Of a DNA stretch of 64,000 nt, positions 36,901-43,701 are shown piece by piece (positions within the stretch are counted from its first letter, which is position 1; each line of letters opens with the position of its first letter). The stretch is from Klebsiella pneumoniae (lineage in GTDB: Bacteria > Myxococcota_A > UBA796 > GCA-2862545). The notes under the pieces were generated by a model. That model ran no database searches, was not told the origin of the DNA, and saw only the letters and a list, made by a program, of their open reading frames with translations. The DNA is taken from contig CAMASI010000002.1 in the NCBI GenBank assembly GCA_945861065.1, positions 62,001 to 126,000 on the forward strand. The letters run 5' to 3'. Made by a program: the position numbers and the translations under genes.

Positions 36901-37183
36901 CGAAATCTGGCTCAGCTTCGACACCTGGCTGGTAGACAACGGCATCGCCACCGCAGCAGAACTCGGCGTCTATGGGCCCGAGGGAGAATGGCTCGTAGAG
37001 GGGCATGGCGTGGACCCGGATGAAGTCGTGGACAATCCGCCCCATGAGACGTTTAGCGGGTCTGACCGCCAGTTGGAAGCCGCAATTGCGTGGTTGAACA
37101 ACAGAATTGCCGAGGAACCAAGACCCGTTCCGCCACCTCCTCCGTTTCCGAACAAGGCTGGCCTCAACTCGCCGCCCCGGTGA
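33932..37183 (+). CDS. Exported tricorn-like protease (beta-propellers, PDZ, S41 domain)
   Basis: 1083 aa from ATG 33932, with GAGG 7 bases upstream, giving a short signal MMWLCLLSASMAGTAA. Propeller repeats (FTAEGDLWRVPVEGG, ISPDGKLVAF, SPDGQWLAYAS) fill about 20-520. A Lys/Asp tract (residues about 540-565) follows. The core domain has SALHIFVFGGD with the probable catalytic His, a PDZ region (GDIITSINGQPVEAV) and the S41/tricorn serine site in HTASDGEAF, after DVRHNRGGNID. Tricorn is cytoplasmic in archaea; the signal here predicts a periplasmic enzyme degrading peptides. It lies between motA and flgE, but nothing links it functionally to flagella. Confidence 0.92.
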   Translation: MMWLCLLSASMAGTAAWVRFPALRGADVVFTAEGDLWRVPVEGGLARRLTSHPGQETNAAISPDGKLVAFTAEYEGPAEVYVVPIGGDLPKRLTYDGDRAVVRGFLPDGRVLYTTRRFSTLPDWQLVAVHPITGVKERLPLAQASDAVADGAGNLFFTRLEFQGSHTRRYRGGTAQNLWRWAPGSEAVPLMPDFAGTSKAPMLQGGRLFFVSDRDGAMNLWSMTLDAKESKQHTFHKTFDVRSPSMDNGRIAYQLGADLHVFTVADGTDRVVPVTLASDLDQLREKWVTDPMAWTSAITLSPSGDRVALTARGLVFTAPVEPGRIVQATHTSGTRWRDATFLPDGGLVALGDTTGEFELYSMPADGMTAPKRITGNGDVLRSKPVVAPQGNRAAWTDNDRSLWVVDLSTGLTTLVEHNDSAAPQDLVWSPDGQWLAYASAAPDSYLVIRLWSPAAPTPIDVTSDRVTSYSPAWDASGDILYFVSDRDLQSVVGSPWGWWQPEPYLNETSGIYGLRLRPDVVWPWRFRTELEPKVDGDEGEKDDNGGKGDKKKDKKKKADEPIKPVVIAFDGLIGRLDRVPIGRGNFQGLEAGKDLLFFNDVTVGSEDVPLKAVKVGPRPEVETLLESVNTWMLSGDRNKLLFQDDDGLFVVDADTSVPEEREDHKVDLNGWALSTTPRDEWRQMVRDAWRMERDFFYDPELHGVDWQAQLDRFLPLADRVTDRAELSDLLSQMVGELSALHIFVFGGDHRTGRDHVEIGALGAELAYQPGAGGWRVVHAYRTDPDYPDDRGPLEREGVNVQPGDIITSINGQPVEAVADLGVLLRGTVGQQVRLGLRRGKDIREAIVVPVSQGGEANLRYHDWEISRRTLVEERGKQRIGYVHLRAMGQSNWTEFVRGFYPVFNREGLIIDVRHNRGGNIDSWVIEKLLRKAWMYWQARGDAPTWNMQYAFRGHIVVLTDAHTASDGEAFAEGVKRLDLGHVLGTRTWGGEIWLSFDTWLVDNGIATAAELGVYGPEGEWLVEGHGVDPDEVVDNPPHETFSGSDRQLEAAIAWLNNRIAEEPRPVPPPPPFPNKAGLNSPPR

Positions 37184-37190
37184 CCGATTG
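37164..37190 (+). promoter_or_regulatory. Putative sigma-28-like promoter upstream of flgE
   Basis: TCAACTCG, 11 bases, then ACCGATTG. The spacing equals that of FliA (sigma-28) promoters and CCGAT matches the core of their GCCGATAA -10 box. The same bipartite element recurs before fliN (40041-40067), where 16 consecutive bases starting TGACCGATT are identical. It overlaps the last codons of the tricorn-like gene and ends 19 bases before the flgE ATG, so a leader would be very short. Confidence 0.5.
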
Positions 37191-37209
37191 GGGCGCCGGA
37201 GGACGCCTC

Positions 37210-38523
37210 ATGTCGTTATTCAATACACTCCAAACCGGCGCAAGCGGTCTTGGTGCAAGTTCATTGTCGTTGGGGGTCATCGGAGACAATATTGCCAACC
37301 TCGGAACTGTCGGCTTCAAACGAAGCTCGGCCACGTTTGAGGATGCATTTCCCTCGATGATCGGCTCCTCGTCCGGAATCTCTTCGTTGGGCAATGGGTC
37401 CGCAACGGGCGGCGTGCGTGCCGCGTTCATGCAGGGCTTGCTCGAGCCAACGAGTTCGCCCCTCGACATGGCAATTTCCGGCGGAGGGTTTTTTCCCGTC
37501 CGAGCCGGAAACCAAACGTTTTTTTCGCGAGACGGCAGCTTCGCCCTAGACGCGGACGGCTACCTCGTCAACTCGGGTGGCCTCAAAGTCCAAGGCTACC
37601 AAGCGTTTGACGACACCATTTCCAGCGTCGTCGGCGATCTGCAGATTGCTACCGGGCCCGTACAGCCTCAAGAGACAGCGAACATCACGCTCGACGTCGT
37701 TCTCGCCAGTCAGGAGGATTTCTCCACGACGCCCTATGCCGGGCTCACCCTCGACGGAACGTCGATCGGTGTCGACGACGCCAGCGCGGAAGCGGATTTC
37801 TCGACCAGCGTGAGCGTGTTCGACTCGATGGGCCGCAAACATGACGTCGTGATCAACTTCGAACAAACCGGCGCCAACGATTGGACGTGGTCCGCCGTCA
37901 TCGACGCCGGGGAGACCGACGCCCCGGGTGCGATTGACGGCATGGCGCTGGAGATTTCCGGCGGCACAATGAGTTTCGACACCTCCGGCAACCTGACGGC
38001 GTCGACCCAGGCGCCGACGGCGATCTCGTGGTTGTGGCCCGGTGCAGATGCATTTGATTTCACGCTCAATACTGGCCTCGCCGGTGCGGAAGGCCTTGCG
38101 CGAATGGTGGGTTCGGAGCCCGACGACACCTCATCGGTCACCAGCCTAAGCCAAGACGGGTTTGGCGTGGGCAACCTCACCAGTGTCTCTGTGGACCCGG
38201 ACGGCAAGGTTCAGGCCATGTACAGCAATGGCGAAGAGCGTGTGCTCGGGCAGATCGCCTTGGCCATGTTCCCGGCCGACACCGGCCTCCTTCGCGTGGG
38301 AGGCAACCTGTGGTCCGAGACGGCGCAGAGCGGCGAACCGGCCCTGGGCGTTCCCGGAACCGGCGGCCGCGGCACCACGGCCGGCTACGCCCTGGAAAAA
38401 AGCAACGTCGAACTCGAAGACGAATTTGTCGCCATGATTTCCGCTCAGCGCAGCTACCAGGCTTCTGCTAGCGTCATCCAAACCGCCGATGAAACACTCC
38501 AGGAACTCGTAGGCCTCGTCTAG
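37210..38523 (+). CDS. flgE: Flagellar hook protein FlgE
   Basis: 437 aa. The rod/hook N-terminal signature is MSLFNTLQTGASGL...IGDNIANLGTVGFKRS and the C-terminal one is AQRSYQASASVIQTADETLQELVGLV. The middle contains FSTSVSVFDSMGRKHDVVINF, which marks hook protein rather than rod proteins FlgF/FlgG. It polymerises into the hook outside the cell. ATG 37210 has GGAGG 7 bases upstream. It is the first gene of the flagellar run and is preceded by the sigma-28-like element. Confidence 0.95.
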   Translation: MSLFNTLQTGASGLGASSLSLGVIGDNIANLGTVGFKRSSATFEDAFPSMIGSSSGISSLGNGSATGGVRAAFMQGLLEPTSSPLDMAISGGGFFPVRAGNQTFFSRDGSFALDADGYLVNSGGLKVQGYQAFDDTISSVVGDLQIATGPVQPQETANITLDVVLASQEDFSTTPYAGLTLDGTSIGVDDASAEADFSTSVSVFDSMGRKHDVVINFEQTGANDWTWSAVIDAGETDAPGAIDGMALEISGGTMSFDTSGNLTASTQAPTAISWLWPGADAFDFTLNTGLAGAEGLARMVGSEPDDTSSVTSLSQDGFGVGNLTSVSVDPDGKVQAMYSNGEERVLGQIALAMFPADTGLLRVGGNLWSETAQSGEPALGVPGTGGRGTTAGYALEKSNVELEDEFVAMISAQRSYQASASVIQTADETLQELVGLV

Positions 38524-38541
38524 GTCAACAAGGGCGGCACC

Positions 38542-39147
38542 ATGTCGGCAGATCAAGGGGATGCCCCGCTGGAAGGCGCGGCTCCCAAGTCGAAGAAACT
38601 CAAATTCGCAGCGACGGCACTCGCTGTCCTGCTGTTGGGTGGGGGGGTTGGCTTCGCTGGTGCGACGTACGGCCCCGAACTGCTCGGCCTGGAAGGCGAC
38701 GCAGAGCCGAGCGAGGCGGGAGACGAACACGCTCCCGAAGCTGCCCACGGAGAGGAGGCGCCGGCCGAGGAAGCCCACGGTGGCGGCGGTCATGGGGAAG
38801 CCCCCTCAGGGCACGGAGCTCCTGCGGCGGCCGCACCGAAGAAGTCAGGACCCATCCTGATTCCTCTCGACCCCTTCACGATCAACCTCAAGGGTTCGGG
38901 TGGGGCACGGGTGCTTCGACTTCGTGTAGAGTTGCAGGCCGATGCCAAACATGAAGAGAAATTGACCGAGCAGATGGCCCGGATGCGAGACGCCGTTCTC
39001 ACCCTCGGAGGCGACTACACGTGGTCCGACCTGGAAGGCGCGGATGGCAAGATGCGACTCCGAGACGAACTGCTGGCGAGGGTGAACAGTTTCGGCGGGA
39101 AAACTGTCGTCGACGAATTATTTTTTACTGAATTCGTGGTTCAGTGA
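38542..39147 (+). CDS. fliL: Flagellar basal-body protein FliL
   Basis: 201 aa. A charged N-terminus, one membrane helix (about 23-43, FAATALAVLLLGGGVGFAG), a long Ala/Glu/His/Gly linker (about 50-105), and the FliL periplasmic domain: LDPFTINLKGSGGARVLRLRVELQ and a C-terminal FFTEFVVQ. FliL surrounds the stator and supports torque. The His/Glu-rich linker is longer than usual. It is directly adjacent to fliM, whose ATG follows the stop. Confidence 0.92.
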   Translation: MSADQGDAPLEGAAPKSKKLKFAATALAVLLLGGGVGFAGATYGPELLGLEGDAEPSEAGDEHAPEAAHGEEAPAEEAHGGGGHGEAPSGHGAPAAAAPKKSGPILIPLDPFTINLKGSGGARVLRLRVELQADAKHEEKLTEQMARMRDAVLTLGGDYTWSDLEGADGKMRLRDELLARVNSFGGKTVVDELFFTEFVVQ

Positions 39148-39999
39148 ATGGCAACCAACGGGCTTGGTTCCCGCGTCGACAGGGAGGTGCTCGTCCACGT
39201 GGAGCACTTGTTCCGCAATGCGGCTACCCGCCTTCGGACCCAGTTGCTGAATCGCTGTGGAAGGGATGTGCCCGTTCGCGTGGCGTCGGTGGACACGGCA
39301 CGAATCGGCGAGGTCTTTGAACGCTCCAAGGGTGTAGGCTCAGCCACGTCGAGCATTCGTGTGACGCCGTCTGACCTTCAGGGCTTTGTCCTGATGGATT
39401 ACCCCCTCGCACATCGCTTGATTGGGATGATGCTCGGGGACGACGGGAAATGCGCAGATTCCCGACCGAATCGCACCATGACCCGGTTCGACTTGAAAAT
39501 GGTCGGTGCCGTTGCTGGGGACGTCATCGCATCAGTCATTGAAGCCGTGACGATGCCAGGCACGGTTAACGCGTGCGTCGAAAATGTCGTCGCAAATCCG
39601 CGCGCTGCGCTGACGCTTCCTCGCAGCACCGCGATGATTGAGGTGACGCTCGACTTCGGCCCTGCTGCCTCTCCGTTCGGCCTCGTGTCGGTGTTGTTGC
39701 CCCAGTACGCGACGGGTGTTTTGTGGCCAGATCGTGACCTGCGACGGCCGAGAGAGCCTGACCAAACCTCGATGGGACGGGTCATGCCACTCCGGGTCGA
39801 CGTCGTCGCCGAACTGGCGCGGACGACGCTTAATCTCGGTGACGTCCGGAAACTGGTCCCTGGCAGCCTCATAGAACTGGGGCCGGTCGGGGAGGTCACG
39901 GTGCGGATCAGGGGTCGCGCTGCGTTGTTGGCGCAGCCTGGGGAACGAGACGGCGTGCGTTCGGTCAAGATTGTGAGGCGGTTGGAAGCCGCGGCCTGA
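39148..39999 (+). CDS. fliM: Flagellar motor switch protein FliM, N-terminally shortened
   Basis: 283 aa, against about 320-350 for typical FliM. The middle domain is recognisable from HVEHLFRNAATRLRTQLLNRC through the core, and the C-terminal SpoA-type domain (about 208-280) has PLRVDVVAELARTTLNLGDVRKL. Two differences stand out. The N-terminal CheY-P-binding peptide (usually with an EIDALL core) is absent, and no space for it exists because fliL ends right before the ATG. The FliG-binding GGxG region reads MLGDDG. It probably forms the C-ring, but switching may be altered. Confidence 0.9.
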   Translation: MATNGLGSRVDREVLVHVEHLFRNAATRLRTQLLNRCGRDVPVRVASVDTARIGEVFERSKGVGSATSSIRVTPSDLQGFVLMDYPLAHRLIGMMLGDDGKCADSRPNRTMTRFDLKMVGAVAGDVIASVIEAVTMPGTVNACVENVVANPRAALTLPRSTAMIEVTLDFGPAASPFGLVSVLLPQYATGVLWPDRDLRRPREPDQTSMGRVMPLRVDVVAELARTTLNLGDVRKLVPGSLIELGPVGEVTVRIRGRAALLAQPGERDGVRSVKIVRRLEAAA

Positions 40000-40040
40000 G
40001 CGTGTCTGGGTCCACCAGACACCAGCCGTCGACTTGGTCC

Positions 40041-40067
40041 TCAACTCTAGCGCCTGTTGACCGATTG
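40041..40067 (+). promoter_or_regulatory. Putative sigma-28-like promoter upstream of fliN
   Basis: TCAACTCT, 11 bases, ACCGATTG in the 90-base gap between fliM and fliN. It matches the element before flgE in both halves and in spacing, and the identity continues as TGACCGATTGGGGCGC at 40058-40073. A transcript from here would start near 40075, which argues against the TTG 40057 start for fliN and for GTG 40090 or ATG 40111. Confidence 0.5.
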
Positions 40068-40089
40068 GGGCGCAGCGCAGGGGGCCCCG

Positions 40090-40347
40090 GTGGCAGGATT
40101 GGACCGTGACATGGGCTTTCTCCTAGACATTCCGATCGAAATCGTGATCGAGCTCGGTCGAACCACCCTTTCGGTGAAGGACCTTTCCGAGCTCAAGACC
40201 GACGACATCGTTCAACTCGATCGGGCGGCCGGCCAGCCGTTGGACATCCGTGCCGGCGGACGCCTCGTGGGCCGCGGCGAGGTGGTCGTTCAGGACGACC
40301 GCGTTTCCCTCCGGGTCATCGAGCTGTTTGAGCGGGCCGAGCTGTGA
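40090..40347 (+). CDS. fliN: Flagellar motor switch protein FliN
   Basis: About 85 aa. The SpoA-type domain is complete: LLDIPIEIVIELGRTTLSVKDL, ELKTDDIVQLDRAAGQPLDI, VGRGEVVVQDDRVSLRV. FliN forms the C-ring base with FliM and binds export components. Start choice: GTG 40090 has AGGGGG 5 bases upstream; ATG 40111 and TTG 40057 are alternatives, and TTG 40057 lies inside the promoter-like element. Its stop overlaps fliO (GTGA). The form is short, with almost no N-terminal extension. Confidence 0.93.
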   Translation: MAGLDRDMGFLLDIPIEIVIELGRTTLSVKDLSELKTDDIVQLDRAAGQPLDIRAGGRLVGRGEVVVQDDRVSLRVIELFERAEL

Positions 40348-40928
40348 TCGTCGCCCTCCTTACAACGCTGGCCTTAGCCAACGATCCGGATTTCGAGCGT
40401 TTGTTCGGGTCCACAACCGCGGCCCCGTCGGCGGGTCCTGTCGCCGCTCCCGTCGGCTTCAGCCTTGAGCCATTCGTGACCGTCCTCGGCCTCTTGGCAA
40501 TCGGCGCCGCGGCTTGGTGGTTGCGAAAACGCACATCGGCAAATTCAGCGCCTTCCGCCGAACTTCGGGTCGTGGCGCGTGCTTCGTTGACGGCCCAAAA
40601 CGGCCTGAGCGTTGTGGAAGTCAAGGATGGCCAGGGGCAGTGGACCCGGTTGTTGGTGGCTGACGGTCCCACCCCCTCGTTGGTGGCCGACCTGGGCCGC
40701 GTCGACGCCCCACAAACGACGGCCGAACAGCCCTCCTTCGCCAGCCTCGTCCAGGACGAAGACGAGGACATCGTACCGGTGACGCCCACGCCCATCGGAG
40801 ATCGTGCAGCGCGAGCGCGGGCATTGGTGGCCGAAATGGCCGCAGCCGCTCGAAATGAAGACAGAGCCACGGGACCCGTGTCCTCATCCCGTCCAGGCGC
40901 GGCGGCCCGCTATCGAGAGCACGGATGA
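40344..40928 (+). CDS. fliO: Flagellar biosynthetic protein FliO
   Basis: 194 aa. A short signal-like start (MIVALLTTLALAND), one membrane helix (about 48-65, PFVTVLGLLAIGAAAWWL) and a cytoplasmic part with the FliO-type strand pair LRVVARASLTAQNGLSVVEV. FliO assists FliP ring assembly in the export gate. The call is helped by position: it overlaps fliN upstream and fliP downstream. An acidic, Ala-rich tail follows. Confidence 0.87.
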   Translation: MIVALLTTLALANDPDFERLFGSTTAAPSAGPVAAPVGFSLEPFVTVLGLLAIGAAAWWLRKRTSANSAPSAELRVVARASLTAQNGLSVVEVKDGQGQWTRLLVADGPTPSLVADLGRVDAPQTTAEQPSFASLVQDEDEDIVPVTPTPIGDRAARARALVAEMAAAARNEDRATGPVSSSRPGAAARYREHG

Positions 40929-41602
40929 CACCGGACGTGACTGACGCTGCGATGCAACTGGCCAACGCACCCGACAGCGGCAGTGCAGTTCGGCTCGTCA
41001 TTGTGCTCACGGCGCTCGCGATGTTGCCAGGTCTCCTCCTGGCGATGACGCCTTTTGTCCGGTTCGTGGTCGTGTTGTCGTTGCTGCGTCAGGCGCTGGG
41101 GCTCCAACAAGCTCCCCCGAACCAAGTCCTGGTTGGCCTCTCGCTGTTGCTCACGTTGTTGGTCATGCAACCCACGGTGGATGCCGTCAGAAGCACCGCC
41201 TTCGAGCCCTATATGGCCGGCACGCTCGCCACCGAAGACGCACTCGAAGCCGGCCTCCTCCCTCTCCGCGCCCATATGATGAGTCAGGTGTCGCGAAACG
41301 ACCTGGCCGCCGCGATGCGCATCGCGCGAATGCCAACGCCGGATGCATGGGAGGACGTTTCCACGACCGTCTTGACGACTGGCTATGCGTTGACGGAGTT
41401 GCGCCGCGCCTTTTCCATTGCGCTCAAGGTGTACCTGCCATTTCTGGTGGTCGATATGGTGGTGTCCAGCATTCTGCTCGGGCTCGGCATGATGATGTTG
41501 CCCCCCGTAGTCGTATCCGTCCCGTTCAAGTTGCTGCTTTTCGTATTGATGGACGGGTGGACGCTGCTCGTCACGGGCCTCGCAAACAGCGTGCATCCAT
41601 GA
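40925..41602 (+). CDS. fliP: Flagellar export gate protein FliP
   Basis: 225 aa. Strong family blocks: LTALAMLPGLLLAMTPFVRFVVVLSLLRQALG, APPNQVLVGLSLLLTL, and the C-terminal FLVVDMVVSSILLGLGMMMLPPV. FliP forms the pentameric export gate core with FliQ and FliR. The start overlaps the fliO stop by four bases, and the stop overlaps fliQ (ATGA). The N-terminal signal region is shorter than in enterobacterial FliP. Confidence 0.97.
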   Translation: MTPDVTDAAMQLANAPDSGSAVRLVIVLTALAMLPGLLLAMTPFVRFVVVLSLLRQALGLQQAPPNQVLVGLSLLLTLLVMQPTVDAVRSTAFEPYMAGTLATEDALEAGLLPLRAHMMSQVSRNDLAAAMRIARMPTPDAWEDVSTTVLTTGYALTELRRAFSIALKVYLPFLVVDMVVSSILLGLGMMMLPPVVVSVPFKLLLFVLMDGWTLLVTGLANSVHP

Positions 41603-41865
41603 ACGAAAACCTCGCGTTATTCGATCTACAGCAGGCCCTCCGCGTGGCCCTCCTGCTCTCCGCTCCCGGCCTTGCCGCTGCGCTGATCATCGGCACGTTG
41701 GTCAGCCTGTTGCAGGCGGTGAGCCAGGTGCAAGAAAGCACGTTGGTCTTCGTGCCAAAAATTATCGGCGTATTCGCCGTGCTCGCAGCGTCCGCCGGGT
41801 GGATGCTAGAGATTGCGGTCCGGTACGGAAGAACGGTTTTCGAGTCGATCGCTCAGGTGCCGTAA
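41599..41865 (+). CDS. fliQ: Flagellar export gate protein FliQ
   Basis: 88 aa, two membrane helices. The family pattern is LLLSAPGLAAALIIGTLVSLLQAVSQVQESTLVFVPKI. ATG 41599 overlaps the fliP stop and the fliR ATG shares its last base with the fliQ TAA. Subunit of the flagellar type III export gate. Confidence 0.96.
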   Translation: MNENLALFDLQQALRVALLLSAPGLAAALIIGTLVSLLQAVSQVQESTLVFVPKIIGVFAVLAASAGWMLEIAVRYGRTVFESIAQVP

Positions 41866-42608
41866 TGGACGCGGAGACGACGGCGGTGACGGCAGGGCTC
41901 GTCTTCGCGCGGATCGCGGGTCTGTGTACGTCGCTACCCGTTTGGCAAATGGAGGGTGTGCCTCGGGCGGCGCCGATTCTCGTCGCCATCACGACGACCG
42001 CCCTGATCGCACCGAACGTCGCACCCGTCACGCCGGGAACCGGTTTGTGGATTGCTGCGGGCGCAGAGGTCGTGCTTGGGTTGACGCTCGGTGCTGTCGT
42101 GTCGGCCGTTTTCAACGCCGTGGCAGTGGCCGGTGAGGTCATCTCAAGTCAGTCCGGCGCCAACCTCGGCAACGTGCCGGACCCCATTCTAGGGGGGCAA
42201 GTGGGCGTTCTCGGACGCGTGTCCACGTTGGTTGGGATGGTTGTCTTCGTACTCGGCGACCTGCACCTCCGTTGTTTGGAGGCCGTGGCAAGGAGCTTTG
42301 ACGTTGCGCCGCCGGGTTCGTTGCTCTTCCCCGCACCCGAACTCATGGTCGGTGCCGCGTCCGCGTGTTTTTCACTCGGGATCCAGCTCGCGGCGCCCCT
42401 CATCGTGGGCGGCTTCGTCGTGCAGTTGCTGATGGCCGTGCTCGGTCGACTCGCCCCGCGCATGCATGTCTTTTTCGCGGTGGGCGGTCCGTTGGCTTCT
42501 TTGGTTGCGATCGCCCTCTTTGCAGCGTCTTTGTACTGGATGGCGGCGGGCGCGCGGGTCGGGCTGGACCAGGTGGTGCCCCAAATCGCGACGTTGGGGA
42601 GACCCTAA
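41865..42608 (+). CDS. fliR: Flagellar export gate protein FliR
   Basis: 247 aa polytopic membrane protein. The FliR pattern includes VFARIAGLCTSLPVWQMEGVP near the start, AGEVISSQSGANLGNVPDP and the C-terminal LGRLAPRMHVFFAVGGPL. It completes the FliP5-FliQ4-FliR1 gate. The ATG shares one base with the fliQ stop, and flhB follows directly after its own stop. Confidence 0.95.
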   Translation: MDAETTAVTAGLVFARIAGLCTSLPVWQMEGVPRAAPILVAITTTALIAPNVAPVTPGTGLWIAAGAEVVLGLTLGAVVSAVFNAVAVAGEVISSQSGANLGNVPDPILGGQVGVLGRVSTLVGMVVFVLGDLHLRCLEAVARSFDVAPPGSLLFPAPELMVGAASACFSLGIQLAAPLIVGGFVVQLLMAVLGRLAPRMHVFFAVGGPLASLVAIALFAASLYWMAAGARVGLDQVVPQIATLGRP

Positions 42609-43679
42609 GTGGCGGACTCAGACGCGGAGAAAAAACACGATCCGACGGACCGACAGTGGGCTGACGCCGCGCTGAAGGGTCAAATTCCGAAGTCGGCAGA
42701 GGCGCTGGCTTCGTTGACGATGCTCGCAGGCGTGTGGGCCTTGGTGCGTTTCAACTCCCATCTGGTAGACAACGTCAGTGCCGCATGGGTTCGCTGTTGG
42801 TCGGCCTCGGACACGATCACCGTGCAGTCAGCGACCCACCTGCTCTGGGCGCTTGCAGGCGATTCGGCGAAGGCCGTCGCGATCACGCTGATGGCGGCCT
42901 CCATGGCCGCGCTCGGTTTGGGCTTGGCGATGACCCAGGGGCAGACGGCCGACGACGTGTTGGAAATGAAACCGGAGCGCTTGGACCTGTTCAAGAACTT
43001 CCAGCAGATATTCGGGTCCGCCACGCCGTGGATGGAGTTGGTGAAGAACCTTCTTCGCCTTTCGCTGGTGGTCGGAGCGGCTTGGTACGCTGTCCGGGAC
43101 GATGTGGCCGGCTGGCCTCGCCTTGCTGCAATTGGGCCCAGTGCGCTCGCCGATGAACTCGTTCGTGTGTCATGGGACGTGTTGACGACGGCCGTTCCCG
43201 TCATGTTGTTCATCGGGGTTGGAGACTACGCATGGTCTTGGTGGCGAATGTTTCAGGACCTCAAACGCACAGACGAACAGGTGAAAGAGGATCATAAAGC
43301 GTCGGAAGGGGACCCGAGGGTCAAACAACAACGCCGTCAGCGTGGACGTGAGTTGCTCCGCCGAAACGGCGGCCTACGGAAGGTGAAAACGGCCCACGTC
43401 GTGATCACCAACCCGACCCACTACGCGGTCGCGTTGCGCTACGAACGCGGCAAAGACAAGGCGCCCGTTGTCGTGGCCAAAGGGGTCGATCACCTCGCCG
43501 CGCTGATTCGAGAAGAAGCCCGGCGGAACGGGATCCCCAAGATCGAGGATCGAATGCTGGCGCGCGGTTTGTACGCTCGGGCCCACCTCGGACGACCGAT
43601 TCCCGAGAGCCTCTTCGGACCCGTCGCCCGGGTTCTGGCTGTGGTCATGGCCCGACGCCGGGCGACCAAGCCGCGTTAG
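42609..43679 (+). CDS. flhB: Flagellar export switch protein FlhB
   Basis: 356 aa. The N-terminal membrane domain is followed by the linker and the cytoplasmic domain with the autocleavage site NPTH in VVITNPTHYAVALRY, then APVVVAKGVDHLAALIREEA and IPESLF. FlhB switches substrate from hook to filament. Start GTG 42609 is adjacent to the fliR stop. The first residues (RQWADAALKGQIPKSAE) match the conserved N-terminal segment. No flhA follows; thrS is next after 22 bases. Confidence 0.96.
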   Translation: MADSDAEKKHDPTDRQWADAALKGQIPKSAEALASLTMLAGVWALVRFNSHLVDNVSAAWVRCWSASDTITVQSATHLLWALAGDSAKAVAITLMAASMAALGLGLAMTQGQTADDVLEMKPERLDLFKNFQQIFGSATPWMELVKNLLRLSLVVGAAWYAVRDDVAGWPRLAAIGPSALADELVRVSWDVLTTAVPVMLFIGVGDYAWSWWRMFQDLKRTDEQVKEDHKASEGDPRVKQQRRQRGRELLRRNGGLRKVKTAHVVITNPTHYAVALRYERGKDKAPVVVAKGVDHLAALIREEARRNGIPKIEDRMLARGLYARAHLGRPIPESLFGPVARVLAVVMARRRATKPR

Positions 43680-43701
43680 CGCCGCGAGGCCCTGAGGACC
43701 T

